DNA from: an uncultured Eubacteriales bacterium | GTDB taxonomy: Bacteria > Bacillota > Clostridia > Oscillospirales > Acutalibacteraceae | Direction of reading: 5' to 3' | NCBI GenBank assembly: GCA_900314355.1 | Contig: OMUY01000088.1 | Span: forward strand, 1 to 64,000 | DNA length: 64,000 bases | Shown: piece after piece, positions 55,449 to 64,000 of the stretch | Numbering within the stretch: position 1 is the stretch's first letter | Layout of the letters: each line of letters begins with the position of its first letter | Program-made: the position numbers and the translations under genes | The notes under the pieces: model-generated | Told to the model about the DNA's origin: nothing | Database searches by the model: none | What the model saw: only the letters and a program-made list of their open reading frames with translations

Positions 55449-57143
55449 ATGCTCAGAACTCTTAAAATAGAAAATATCGCTGTAATAGAAAAAGCCGAAA
55501 TTAATTTCGGCTATGGTTTTAATTGTCTTACCGGCGAGACCGGCGCGGGCAAATCTATTCTGATAGATTCCATCAACGCAGTTTTAGGTTCTAAAACTTC
55601 ACGTGATCTCATAAGAAACGGGCAGACAAAAGCGTCTGTTACCGCTGTTTTTGATTTTCCCGAAGAACAGATTAAATTTTTGCTCTCTTATGCGGGAGTT
55701 GACGCGGATACGGACGCTTTAATTTTGTCAAGGGTAATGACAGCGGACGGAAGAAACACGTGCAGAATAAACGGAGAGCCTGTAAATGTTGGTACACTAA
55801 AAAGAATAGGAACAAAAATTGTCAGCATACACGGTCAGTCCGATAATCAGGAATTGATGAATGTTGACAATCATCTTTCGTTTGTCGATATGTTTGCTTC
55901 TGATGAAGATTTATTATCGGATTACAGGAAATCATTTAATAAGTTAAAAGATATTGCAAAACAAATAAAAAGACTGACAATTTCGGAATCTGAAAAAGAA
56001 AGAAAAAAAGAAATGCTGTGTTTTCAGATTGACGAAATACAAAAGGCGGAAATCAAACCGGGTGAAATTGAAAAACTCGAGAAAAAAAAGAAAACCGCCG
56101 AAAATTATGCCAGTCTCAATTCTATGTTAAAAGAAGCTGAGTCTGATGTAATCGGCGATGAAGAGAATTCGGGTGCTGCCGACCTTATTTCAGATTGTCT
56201 TAAATGCCTTCAGAAAGCTTCCGAAATAAATTCTGACATTAAAAATTTATCGGATTCGGCACAGGATATTTATTTTAATATATCAGATTTGGGATCAAGA
56301 ATTTCTTCTCTTCTCTCTGATTTTGAAGAAAATTCATATGAAGATATAAACTATATAAATGACAGATTAAATCTGTTATATACAATAACTTCAAAATACG
56401 GAGGTTCTGAAGAAAATACGCTTGAATTTCTCGAAACGGCAAATTCAGAACTTGACCTTATAGAAAATAATGACGAAACTATAGCGAAATTAAATTCAGA
56501 GTTTGCCGAGAAAAAATCAGAGACATTAAATTTAGCATATAAGATGTCATCCGAAAGAAAAAAGTACGCCTCTGTTCTTGAAAAAAGAATAGATTCCGAG
56601 CTTGCCGACCTCAATATGTCCGATGCAAAATTCTTTGTGAATTTTAAAGAGAAAAAATATTCTTCGGACGGAATAGATGAAGTCGAATTTTTTATCAAGA
56701 CAAATAAAGGAGAAACGGCAAAACCTCTTGTAAAGACTGCGTCAGGCGGCGAACTCTCAAGAATTATGCTGGCAATGAAAAATGTTTTCGCGGGAAAATC
56801 ACCTGTCGATACTCTTATTTTTGATGAAATTGATTCCGGAGTAAGCGGAAAAGCTGCTGAAAAAATAGCGGAAAAGCTTTATTCTGTGTCTAAAAACTGT
56901 CAGGTAATATGTATTACACATCTTCCTTCTATAGCATCATTTGCCGACACTCAATTTAGAATTTCAAAATATACAGACAGTGACAGAACATTTACAAAAG
57001 TAGAACCGCTTGATTTTGACGGAAGAAAACAGGAAATAGCAAGGTTAATAGGCGGAGACGAAAATGACAGCGTTCATCTGATGTCAGCGGAAAAGCTTTT
57101 GTCTGACGCTCAAAATTATAAGAATAATTACAGCAACAGATGA
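55449..57143 (+). CDS. recN: RecN, DNA repair ATPase
   Basis: SMC-like protein acting early in double-strand break repair, 564 aa. Walker A GETGAGKS is at 29-36, two coiled-coil arms lie around a central region (about 150-370), the signature is ASGGELSRIMLAMK, and Walker B is TLIFDEIDSGVSG. ICITHLPSIASFAD closes the active site. The ribosome site is weak. It follows argR by 32 bases. Confidence 0.95.
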   Translation: MLRTLKIENIAVIEKAEINFGYGFNCLTGETGAGKSILIDSINAVLGSKTSRDLIRNGQTKASVTAVFDFPEEQIKFLLSYAGVDADTDALILSRVMTADGRNTCRINGEPVNVGTLKRIGTKIVSIHGQSDNQELMNVDNHLSFVDMFASDEDLLSDYRKSFNKLKDIAKQIKRLTISESEKERKKEMLCFQIDEIQKAEIKPGEIEKLEKKKKTAENYASLNSMLKEAESDVIGDEENSGAADLISDCLKCLQKASEINSDIKNLSDSAQDIYFNISDLGSRISSLLSDFEENSYEDINYINDRLNLLYTITSKYGGSEENTLEFLETANSELDLIENNDETIAKLNSEFAEKKSETLNLAYKMSSERKKYASVLEKRIDSELADLNMSDAKFFVNFKEKKYSSDGIDEVEFFIKTNKGETAKPLVKTASGGELSRIMLAMKNVFAGKSPVDTLIFDEIDSGVSGKAAEKIAEKLYSVSKNCQVICITHLPSIASFADTQFRISKYTDSDRTFTKVEPLDFDGRKQEIARLIGGDENDSVHLMSAEKLLSDAQNYKNNYSNR

Positions 57144-57175
57144 TAATATATATTAATTTTTAGGAGAAAAAAGAA

Positions 57176-57961
57176 ATGAGACTTGGAATCTGCGGAGGAA
57201 TTGAAAGAGTAAAAGGCGCAAAAGAAAACGGCTTCGATTATATGGAGCCGGGTTTTGGCAGTGTTGAAAACTGGACCGAAGAAGAATATCAAAGCTTTAA
57301 AGAAGAATTAAAAAAATATTCCATGGGCTGTGACTGCATGAACGGTTTTATTCCCGGCGATTTAAAAACAGTCGGACCCGATGTGGATTATGATAAATTA
57401 AGTGAATATCTTGACAAGGGTTTTAAAAGAGCAAACGGGCTCGGAGTAAAAACAGTGGTTTATGGTTCTGGAGGCTCGAGAAGAATACCGGAAGGATATT
57501 CTTATTATAAAGCAGTAAATGACATAATATATTTTGTGAAACGATACGCAGCTCCCAAGGCTGCTGAATATGGAATTTATATTGTATTTGAACCTCTGTG
57601 CAAAAAAGAGACGAATATTATCAACACTGTGAAAGAGGGTTCAATGCTTGCGGCCGCAATAAACGAAGAAAATGTTTATTGCCTCGCCGACATTTATCAT
57701 TGTGTTGAAGAAAACGATACATGGGATGACATCAAAGATTTAAAGGGAATTATTAAACATGCCCATATTTCGAATCCCGTATCCGAAGACGAACGATTTA
57801 AACGTCAGTATTTAAAAAGTTTTGAGGAATTTGACTACAAAGGTTTTGTTGACGCCGTAAAATTTGCCGGTTGTGAAACAATATCTGTTGAAGCGAATAC
57901 CTCAGATTTTGATAAAGACGTAATTTCTACGGGCAAAATTTTAAATGCGCTTGCTCGCTGA
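57176..57961 (+). CDS. Sugar phosphate isomerase/epimerase-like TIM barrel
   Basis: A 261-aa xylose-isomerase-like (AP endonuclease 2 superfamily) barrel. Probable metal ligands are the Glu in YIVFEPLCKKE, the Asp/His in LADIYH, the His in KHAHIS and the Glu in ISVEANTS. Substrate and reaction cannot be told from sequence; the family includes epimerases, isomerases and myo-inositol enzymes. TAGGAGAAAA precedes the ATG. It sits between recN and tyrS and probably shares their transcript, with no obvious link in function. Confidence 0.8.
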   Translation: MRLGICGGIERVKGAKENGFDYMEPGFGSVENWTEEEYQSFKEELKKYSMGCDCMNGFIPGDLKTVGPDVDYDKLSEYLDKGFKRANGLGVKTVVYGSGGSRRIPEGYSYYKAVNDIIYFVKRYAAPKAAEYGIYIVFEPLCKKETNIINTVKEGSMLAAAINEENVYCLADIYHCVEENDTWDDIKDLKGIIKHAHISNPVSEDERFKRQYLKSFEEFDYKGFVDAVKFAGCETISVEANTSDFDKDVISTGKILNALAR

Positions 57962-57998
57962 AAATTAATTTTACAGTATATTACTTAGGAGATTATAG

Positions 57999-59231
57999 AT
58001 GAAAGTTTACGATGAACTTGTCGCCAGAGGTCTAATTGCCCAGGTGACGGATGAAAAAGAGATAAAAGAACTTGTAGATAACGGCAAGGCAGTTTTTTAC
58101 ATAGGTTTTGACCCTACAGCGGATTCTCTTCATGTCGGTCATTTTATGGCTCTTTGTTTGATGAAGAGACTTCAAATGGCAGGAAATAAACCTGTGGCTC
58201 TTCTCGGAGGAGGAACCGGAATGATAGGGGATCCCTCAGGCAGAAGCGATATGAGGAAAATGCTTACCGTTGAACAGATAGATCACAATATTGATTGCTT
58301 TAAAAAACAGATGTCCAGATTCATTGAATTTGGCGATGACAAAGCAATAATGGTAAATAATGCCGATTGGCTCAGAGATTTGAAATACATCGATGTATTA
58401 AGAGATGTCGGTTCGTATTTTTCCGTAAACAATATGCTCAGAGCCGAATGTTACAAACAAAGAATGGAAAGAGGTCTCTCGTTCCTGGAGTTCAACTACA
58501 TGATAATGCAGGCATACGACTTCTATCATCTTTTCACTAAATTCGGATGCAACATGGAGTTCGGCGGAGATGATCAATGGTCCAATATGCTTGCCGGAAC
58601 CGAACTCATCAGAAAGAAACTCGGCAAAGACGCGTACGCTATGACAATTACGCTTCTGTTAAATTCCGAGGGCAAAAAGATGGGCAAAACATCTTCCGGC
58701 GCTGTTTGGCTTGATCCGGACAAAACGTCTCCATATGACTTTTATCAATATTGGAGAAATGTAGGCGATCAGGACGTTCTCAAATGTATAAGAATGCTTA
58801 CATTCCTTCCTCTTGAACAAATAGACGAGATGGATAAGTGGGAAGGTTCGCAGCTTAATGAAGCAAAGGAAATACTCGCTTACGAACTAACAAGTCTTGT
58901 ACACGGCAAAGATGAGGCTGAAAAAGCCCGTAAGGCGGCAAAATCCATTTTTGTTTCATCCGGCAGTGCAGACCATGAAAATATGCCTGTCGCTGAAATC
59001 GGCAAAGATGAATTTAAAGACGGCAAAATTGCTCTGTCACAGGTGCTTGCGCTTTCGGAACTCGCAAAATCAAAAGGAGAGGGCAGACGTTTGATTGAAC
59101 AGGGCGGAATAACGGTAGATGATAAGAAAGAAACATCTCCTGTCGCAGTTTTGACCGAGGCTGATTTTAAAAAAGGATTTGTGGTTATCAAAAAGGGCAA
59201 AAAAGTCTTTAAAAAAATAACGCTTAAATAA
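57999..59231 (+). CDS. tyrS: Tyrosyl-tRNA synthetase
   Basis: Class I synthetase that charges tRNA-Tyr, 410 aa. The HIGH motif appears as HVGH (45-48) in FDPTADSLHVGHF, KMSKS as KMGKT near 228, and a C-terminal S4 domain (SELAKSKGEGRRLIEQGGITV) follows. TTAGGAGAT precedes the ATG. No T-box leader is seen in the 37 bases upstream, so control would come from the argR transcript or elsewhere. Confidence 0.97.
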   Translation: MKVYDELVARGLIAQVTDEKEIKELVDNGKAVFYIGFDPTADSLHVGHFMALCLMKRLQMAGNKPVALLGGGTGMIGDPSGRSDMRKMLTVEQIDHNIDCFKKQMSRFIEFGDDKAIMVNNADWLRDLKYIDVLRDVGSYFSVNNMLRAECYKQRMERGLSFLEFNYMIMQAYDFYHLFTKFGCNMEFGGDDQWSNMLAGTELIRKKLGKDAYAMTITLLLNSEGKKMGKTSSGAVWLDPDKTSPYDFYQYWRNVGDQDVLKCIRMLTFLPLEQIDEMDKWEGSQLNEAKEILAYELTSLVHGKDEAEKARKAAKSIFVSSGSADHENMPVAEIGKDEFKDGKIALSQVLALSELAKSKGEGRRLIEQGGITVDDKKETSPVAVLTEADFKKGFVVIKKGKKVFKKITLK

Positions 59232-59245
59232 ATAATAAATAATAA

Positions 59246-59280
59246 AAAGGCGCATCTTTTTAGGTGCGCCTTTATTTATT
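59246..59280. terminator. Terminator after tyrS
   Basis: AAAGGCGCATC pairs with GGTGCGCCTTT over 11 bp (one U-G), followed by T-rich sequence and preceded by A-rich sequence, so it can serve both tyrS and the convergent EAL gene. Confidence 0.9.
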
Positions 59281-59362
59281 TGAATAAATAACACACAGTA
59301 AAGTCAATTCTAATTATTCTGTGTGATTTTTGATAAAAATTTTGACACAAATTAAAATTTAA

Positions 59363-61261
59363 TCAAAAATGTTTTGATTTTAAAAGAAACGTGTCCGATT
59401 CCTCATAAGGCAGAACATGTGAATAATAATAGCCTTGTATATAATCGCAATCGGCATTTATTGAATTTGTGTTTTCTTTTTCACTTTCAACGCCTTCGCA
59501 CAGAACTTTCATGCCGAGATCGTGACACAGCTTAATAATTCCGGCTAAAAGCGCATTTCCACGACGTGTTACGGATTTTGCCACGATATGCCTGTCGATT
59601 TTTATCAAATCAATAGGAAAGTCGCATAAATCTCTGAAAGACGAATATCCGCTTCCCAAATCATCGAGAGCGATCTTAAAACCTAACTTTTTGCAGGATA
59701 AAATATTTTGGAAAACAACTTCTTTGTTATCGGCAAGTGAATCCTCTGTAAGCTCTATAATAAGCTTATCGTGTTCAAAAGAATATTTATTCTGTATTTC
59801 TTTGAAGCGCTCGAAAAAATTACTCTTTGATACAGTAGCTCTCGTAAAATTGCACGAAATCCATAAATCCTTTTTATCCGTATCGGACCATTCTTCAAGC
59901 TGACTGCAGACCTTTTCAAAAATATAGAAATCAAGATGTTCTATTATTCCTGCCGAAGTCATAGCGTTTACATAAGAATCGGGCAGCAAAATGCCATCTT
60001 CCGGATTATGCCACCGTGACAGCGCTTCCGCTCCTTTTATTACTCCGGTTTTTGCGTCAACGATAAACTGTAGATACAACTTAATCTCATTGTTTTTAAT
60101 TGCGTCGGCAAGCTTCTTCTGCTGTTTTGATTTTGTCTCTTGTTTTTCAAGAAAATCTTTAGTCGAAAATTGATACGGCAATTTGTTCTGATGTGCAAAA
60201 AAATAACTCTCACGTGCGTTAAGCACAGCAGTTTCAAAAGGAATATTTGCAGAGTCCGGGTGAAAAATACCGGCTCTGAAATAAGTATGAAATTCTTCTA
60301 AAAATGTCTCTTTATATGCGTTTAGTTTACCGAGAAGTTCTGTTATTGTCTTGCTCATCTCTTCATCGGACGGAGACTGATATGCGCACAAGAAAACACC
60401 GCTGCCTATTCTTGCAGTAAAATCAAGATCACCTGCCGAAGAAGAAAGAATATTCGCCGCGTATAACTCTATTTGTTCCGCCTCGGTTGTGCCGAAATAT
60501 TTTTCAATTTTCTGCATATTAATAGAAAAATAAATAATATAGTAAAGGCTGAAAGTTGACGGCGTTATATAATGACGGTAGTTCTGTTCAAAATATTTTT
60601 CGTTTCCTATTCCGGTTAATGTATCAGTAAGCTTAGTCTGCATCAGTTTTTTTGATTTGATTTTGTTCTTTATTGCAATAATAATAAAAACAAGCAAAGC
60701 CACAGACAACACCGAAATCAAAATAATCAATAGTCTGATAGAAACATTTTTTTCAGGCAGTATCGTAGCCTGAAGAGAATAAGATAAAAGTTCGCTGTCG
60801 GGAATTTTTGAAATCGCGTTCTTTACAAGCTTTTTTGTGTTATCGTCTGCAATATTTGTGAAACCAATGCATATCTCAAGTTTTTCTCCGTTGTTATTAA
60901 ATGACATAAGACTGATTTCGTCGGAAATATCGCTTACATCGCCTTTAATATGCGCAGAAATAATGTCAGCCTGATTATTCACGGCAATACGATTCTGCTC
61001 ATTTTCGCTGCCTGTTCTGATATATGTAAAATTAAGACCTGTACTTTTAGAAATCTCGGCATACACGTCGGGAAGAATTCCCTTATATGTTTTAGATTCT
61101 GAATCATAATATTCTACTGGATATAAATCAGGATTTCCCGCGATATAAACTGTTTCTCCTCCTGTAGCTTCGGGAGAATATTCCACCGAAGCGAAACAGC
61201 ACAGTACAGATAAACATATAATCAGAAAAGCAATAACCGATACGGTTATTTTTTTATTCAT
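59363..61261 (-). CDS. Membrane EAL phosphodiesterase with SBP-like and degenerate GGDEF domains
   Basis: Probable cyclic-di-GMP phosphodiesterase, 632 aa. Layout: signal/TM helix 5-25; a short periplasmic solute-binding-like sensor at 36-165; TM 174-197; a GGDEF-like domain at about 207-365 with SGVF (287-290) where GGDEF is expected, so no cyclase activity; and an EAL domain at about 385-625. The EAL catalytic set is kept: E412 (EAL), N471, E503, D533/D534, K554, E589 and Q609. The frame is open 37 codons further, but the ATG at 61261 with GAGGAAG avoids overlap with the upstream gene and gives the signal helix. It is the last gene of the polysaccharide module. Confidence 0.9.
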   Translation of the reverse strand: MNKKITVSVIAFLIICLSVLCCFASVEYSPEATGGETVYIAGNPDLYPVEYYDSESKTYKGILPDVYAEISKSTGLNFTYIRTGSENEQNRIAVNNQADIISAHIKGDVSDISDEISLMSFNNNGEKLEICIGFTNIADDNTKKLVKNAISKIPDSELLSYSLQATILPEKNVSIRLLIILISVLSVALLVFIIIAIKNKIKSKKLMQTKLTDTLTGIGNEKYFEQNYRHYITPSTFSLYYIIYFSINMQKIEKYFGTTEAEQIELYAANILSSSAGDLDFTARIGSGVFLCAYQSPSDEEMSKTITELLGKLNAYKETFLEEFHTYFRAGIFHPDSANIPFETAVLNARESYFFAHQNKLPYQFSTKDFLEKQETKSKQQKKLADAIKNNEIKLYLQFIVDAKTGVIKGAEALSRWHNPEDGILLPDSYVNAMTSAGIIEHLDFYIFEKVCSQLEEWSDTDKKDLWISCNFTRATVSKSNFFERFKEIQNKYSFEHDKLIIELTEDSLADNKEVVFQNILSCKKLGFKIALDDLGSGYSSFRDLCDFPIDLIKIDRHIVAKSVTRRGNALLAGIIKLCHDLGMKVLCEGVESEKENTNSINADCDYIQGYYYSHVLPYEESDTFLLKSKHF

Positions 61262-61262
61262 A

Positions 61263-61715
61263 CTATACTTCCTCAAATTCTTTTTCAATGTCTTCCGCTT
61301 GACCGCAATACTCCAATAATTTTTTATCGGTATCGGCGGAGAAAACGGCAAGTTCTTTTCTGAGCTTATCAATCGCCGCTTTATATAGCTCGAGCCGTTC
61401 GGACTGTTCTTTCTGAAGTTTTTGATTTTCAGCTATAAGTTTTTTATTTTCAGCTTCGGCTTTTTGTTTTATTATGGCGGCGTACTGCTGCGCGTCAAGT
61501 AATGCATCGGCAATTTCACCATGGGATTTTTTCTTTTCGTTTAACTCTTTTTCAAGGGTATTTATTCTTGCTTTAAGTTCAGCTTTTTCCTTTTTATTTT
61601 CATTTTCCATTTCCATAAGCTGACGGCTGAATTCTTCATTCATAGAAGCTATATATTCACATACGTTTGTCTTTGAATAACCGAAAAAAGCGCTGCCGAT
61701 TATTTCCTTATTCAT
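61263..61715 (-). CDS. DivIVA-like coiled-coil protein
   Basis: A 150-aa protein, mostly coiled coil. The N terminus (FFGYSKTNVCEYIASMNEEF) matches the membrane-targeting start of DivIVA/GpsB proteins (GY-x3-V-x2-Y-I). Residues 30-140 are Lys/Glu-rich heptads. DivIVA proteins mark poles or septa and recruit envelope enzymes. Its place between the glycosyltransferase and the EAL protein suggests a scaffold for this module (inference). AAAAGGAGGA precedes the ATG; the stop is one base from the EAL start. Confidence 0.72.
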   Translation of the reverse strand: MNKEIIGSAFFGYSKTNVCEYIASMNEEFSRQLMEMENENKKEKAELKARINTLEKELNEKKKSHGEIADALLDAQQYAAIIKQKAEAENKKLIAENQKLQKEQSERLELYKAAIDKLRKELAVFSADTDKKLLEYCGQAEDIEKEFEEV

Positions 61716-61732
61716 AGAACAGTCCTCCTTTT

Positions 61733-63154
61733 CTATTCAATATTAATTTTTTTGCGTTCTATTTTTCCCCAGTTCATTTTTCTCTTTCTGTATCCTATAA
61801 ATGCCGTAGCGCGAACAAAAGCTAAAATAAAACGAAGCACGCTTATTTCAAAAAAGCAAAGAAGAATAGCTTTTGCGACATCTCCGGCAGTAATTTTCAA
61901 ATCTATTGTTTGTGTACGTGCGAAAAAAGCTGTAAGCGACAGCACGCTTCCGAAAACCGCGTAGATAAGAAAAAACAGAATCATAAACGGAACATTGATT
62001 AAATCCACGATAAAAGCCACTATCATAGAAATTACACCGAATATTTCAATAAAAGGAGAAAGCAGCTCGTAAATTAAAAAGTAAAAAAATGAAATCAATC
62101 CTACCGCTCCGAATTTGGGATTAAAAAGCATTTCCTTGTGTTTCCACATACTTTGGAAAAGTCCCAAATGCCAGCGTCTTCTCTGTTTGCACAAGTCTCT
62201 TAATCTCTCCGGTGCCTGAGACCAGCATATTGCGTCAGTAGCGTATTTTATACAATAGGGGATTTCGTTTAGAACACAATACTCATGAAGCTTTACAACA
62301 AGCTCCATATCTTCCCCCAATGTTGTACTGTCATATCCGCCGGCTGCAATTACAGTGTCTTTTTTAAAAAGGCCGAATGCGCCGGAAATTATTAGAGAAC
62401 CGTTGAATTTGTCAAAAAGAATCCTTGATGCCAAAAACGAACGGTCATATTCAAGTACCTGCATACAAGCGAGAATATTTTTCGGCATTCTGTATTTTTT
62501 TACTCTGCCTCGTTCAAGTTCCGCACCGTTGCACGGACGAACAACGCCGCCGACCGCTACGACATTTTCATTTTCAAGCAACGGATGAACAATTTTATTC
62601 AGAGAATCATGCTGTAGAACAGAGTCCGCATCCATACATATGAAATACGGATATCTGCACGCATTTATACCCATATTCAGCGAATCGGCTTTTCCTCCGT
62701 TCTTTTTGCGTATCAATGTGAGAGGGACATTATGTACGGATGTTTCATAAATAAACTCTTCAGGCTGACATTTTATTTTGCGTTGTATGGGTCTGCGGAT
62801 AGGTTTCATGTTAAAAGCTTCAATAAGTTTTTTGGATGTAGTATCTTTTGAACCGTCATCAACTATAATAATTTCGTAAAGATTATAGTCAAGAGCAAGA
62901 AGAGATTTTACTGTTTCAACTACTGTAACCTCCTCGTTATACGCCGGTACGATAATGCTTACGGGAATATAATAATCTCGCATTAAAGTGTTTTTTAACT
63001 TATCCTGCTGTTTTTTCTTATAAAGTTCGGATGAACCTGTGACAACAGCTATAAACAGAAAAGTCGAATAGCCTATCAGATAAACGATAAAAAAGATGTT
63101 TATGACATCCAATACGACTTTTATTACTTCAAAAACCTGGTCATTAAGCATCAT
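61733..63154 (-). CDS. Processive family 2 glycosyltransferase (PgaC/BcsA-like)
   Basis: Membrane polysaccharide synthase, 473 aa. TM near 15-40; cytoplasmic GT2 domain with VPAYNEE, VDDGS (98-102), the donor-site DAD (175-177), the base motif TLGEDME (E281-D282) and acceptor/processive QRRRW (324-328); then about four TM helices (350-450). The set DDG, DxD, ED, QxxRW marks processive synthases of cellulose, hyaluronan or poly-GlcNAc type; the product sugar is not readable. There is no PilZ domain. The start overlaps the HEAT gene by 11 bases; GAGGCGA precedes the ATG. Confidence 0.9.
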   Translation of the reverse strand: MMLNDQVFEVIKVVLDVINIFFIVYLIGYSTFLFIAVVTGSSELYKKKQQDKLKNTLMRDYYIPVSIIVPAYNEEVTVVETVKSLLALDYNLYEIIIVDDGSKDTTSKKLIEAFNMKPIRRPIQRKIKCQPEEFIYETSVHNVPLTLIRKKNGGKADSLNMGINACRYPYFICMDADSVLQHDSLNKIVHPLLENENVVAVGGVVRPCNGAELERGRVKKYRMPKNILACMQVLEYDRSFLASRILFDKFNGSLIISGAFGLFKKDTVIAAGGYDSTTLGEDMELVVKLHEYCVLNEIPYCIKYATDAICWSQAPERLRDLCKQRRRWHLGLFQSMWKHKEMLFNPKFGAVGLISFFYFLIYELLSPFIEIFGVISMIVAFIVDLINVPFMILFFLIYAVFGSVLSLTAFFARTQTIDLKITAGDVAKAILLCFFEISVLRFILAFVRATAFIGYRKRKMNWGKIERKKINIE

Positions 63155-64000
63155 TTAAAGTCGCCTCGCTTTCTTTCAACTTCTTCTGATCCAACCTGTA
63201 GCGCATAATTTCACTGGCGTACCTGTCGTCTCCGTCAAATATATCAATAAGGTCAGTATAAGTATAGCCAAGCGTTTCCAGACTCTGTGACGCATTATAT
63301 CTGACATACCAGTTGCTGCTGTGGAGTAAGTTTTTAAGCACCTCTTTTGTTTGTTCACATGGGTAAGCGGCAAGCGACATTGCTGTAATAGCAGTATATT
63401 CCCAATGAACTTCATCTGTATCTTTTGCGTAATCAAGAAGATACGGATATGCCGGGTCATAATGAAATTTACCGAGATATCTTATACAGCTGTATTTTAT
63501 TTCATCGGACGTGTCTTTCGATGTCAAAAGCTGAAATACTCGTTTTACGTGTTCACCTGAAGAAAAACGGAAAAAGTCCAAAATTGAAAGCTGCATTTTT
63601 TCTGAAAACTTCGAAAATTCACTCCAGAGCAAATCAGAAAGTTTTATATTGTTTCCGGAAAAATCCAAAAGAGCGTCGGAAATCAGTTTTGAATGATGAT
63701 AGTAGCCGCTTTCGTCGATAATGTGTAAAGCTTTTACTATACTTGATGCGTCACCGATAACACTCAGTGCTTCAAGAGCGTTTTGTCTGCAATAAAGAGA
63801 AGAATCACCGACAAGGATAAGCATAGTGTCTGTTATTATGCTTATGTTTTTTCCGCTGCCTATTCTGTATTTTCTGATAATATAAGGATAATACGCCGAC
63901 TGAATTTTGTTTTTTTTCAAATATTCAAGGCATAAGTAGACAAACACAGAGGATATATCCTCCAAATACCATATTATTTGATCCGGATAATCAAGATAAA
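63144..64000 (-). CDS. HEAT-repeat protein, 5' end outside the window
   Basis: Helical-repeat protein cut by the window edge. The frame stays open to 64000 (upstream residues read YLDYPDQIIWY), so the apparent TTG start at 63965 is not the true start. At least five HEAT-like repeats are visible, such as SLYCRQNALEALSVIGD, DEIKYSCIRYLGKFH, HWEYTAITAMSLAAY and NWYVRYNASQSLETLGY. Such proteins serve as protein-binding scaffolds. It overlaps the glycosyltransferase start by 11 bases, so the two are co-translated; a role in assembling or regulating the synthase is inferred. No catalytic motif is seen. Confidence 0.85.
   Translation of the reverse strand, partial: YLDYPDQIIWYLEDISSVFVYLCLEYLKKNKIQSAYYPYIIRKYRIGSGKNISIITDTMLILVGDSSLYCRQNALEALSVIGDASSIVKALHIIDESGYYHHSKLISDALLDFSGNNIKLSDLLWSEFSKFSEKMQLSILDFFRFSSGEHVKRVFQLLTSKDTSDEIKYSCIRYLGKFHYDPAYPYLLDYAKDTDEVHWEYTAITAMSLAAYPCEQTKEVLKNLLHSSNWYVRYNASQSLETLGYTYTDLIDIFDGDDRYASEIMRYRLDQKKLKESEATLNDA

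Noticed and set aside
57962..57998. T-box leader before tyrS
   Set aside because: Only 37 bases separate it from the previous gene; no specifier stem or T-box sequence is present.
1..64000. Mobile elements or prophage
   Set aside because: No transposase, integrase, terminal inverted repeats or phage structural genes were seen; gene order is typical of a core chromosome.

Overview
The window reads as a chromosomal segment from an AT-rich, anaerobic, low-GC Gram-positive bacterium of the class Clostridia, most likely near the Ruminococcaceae/Oscillospirales (inference from gene content; no 16S gene is present). Pointers are the NfnAB transhydrogenase pair, a rubredoxin-fused flavin reductase, formate-tetrahydrofolate ligase, a class 1B PyrD with its PyrK partner, ArgR, a GPH sugar transporter with a GH51 arabinofuranosidase, and TTGACA/TATAAT promoters with mostly AAAGGAGG-type ribosome binding sites. 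Almost everything is housekeeping; I see no insertion sequence, prophage, integrase or rRNA.

Layout. 7-703 is the end of a CRISPR array (11 identical 36-nt repeats of type II appearance) cut by the window start, followed by a C14 homopolymer and a small terminator. 781-6180: sbcD, sbcC and a membrane-anchored alpha/beta hydrolase. 6203-15527: topoisomerase IV subunits B and A, tRNA nucleotidyltransferase, a GPH transporter with a long C-terminal tail, an acetyltransferase and a PHP-domain phosphoesterase. 15572-17301 (minus): GH51 arabinofuranosidase and a small Cys-rich protein. 17634-28313: an M28 peptidase, then fhs and a full his operon hisZGDCBHAF(IE), which lacks only a dedicated histidinol phosphatase. 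28399-33935 (minus): uracil-DNA glycosylase, NfnA/NfnB, flavin reductase-rubredoxin, a Gfo/Idh dehydrogenase and a YbaK/ProX deacylase. 34108-34306: tRNA-Asp and tRNA-Thr. 34397-44543: uvrA, an unknown membrane protein, then pyrCKDFEBI with a lipoprotein gene. 44819-46507: a secreted LCAT-like hydrolase. 46643-54678: an information/isoprenoid operon (double NusB, TsaD paralog, xseA, xseB, ispA, dxs, tlyA, nadK). 54961-59231: argR, recN, a TIM-barrel isomerase and tyrS. 59363-64000 (minus): an EAL-domain protein, a DivIVA-like coiled coil, a processive family 2 glycosyltransferase and a HEAT-repeat protein that runs off the window.

How it works together. The his and pyr clusters are near-complete de novo pathways. 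fhs next to his fits the AICAR branch point, because 10-formyl-THF is needed to recycle AICAR into purines. NfnAB and the rubredoxin protein point to ferredoxin-based anaerobic redox balance. The last four minus-strand genes look like a membrane polysaccharide synthesis module with cyclic-di-GMP turnover, and are the best candidate here for a poorly described system. Other points of interest are the tandem-duplicated NusB, the apparent Cys nucleophile in the secreted hydrolase, a lipoprotein gene that seems to start at AUA, and operator-like inverted repeats at the arabinofuranosidase and fhs promoters.
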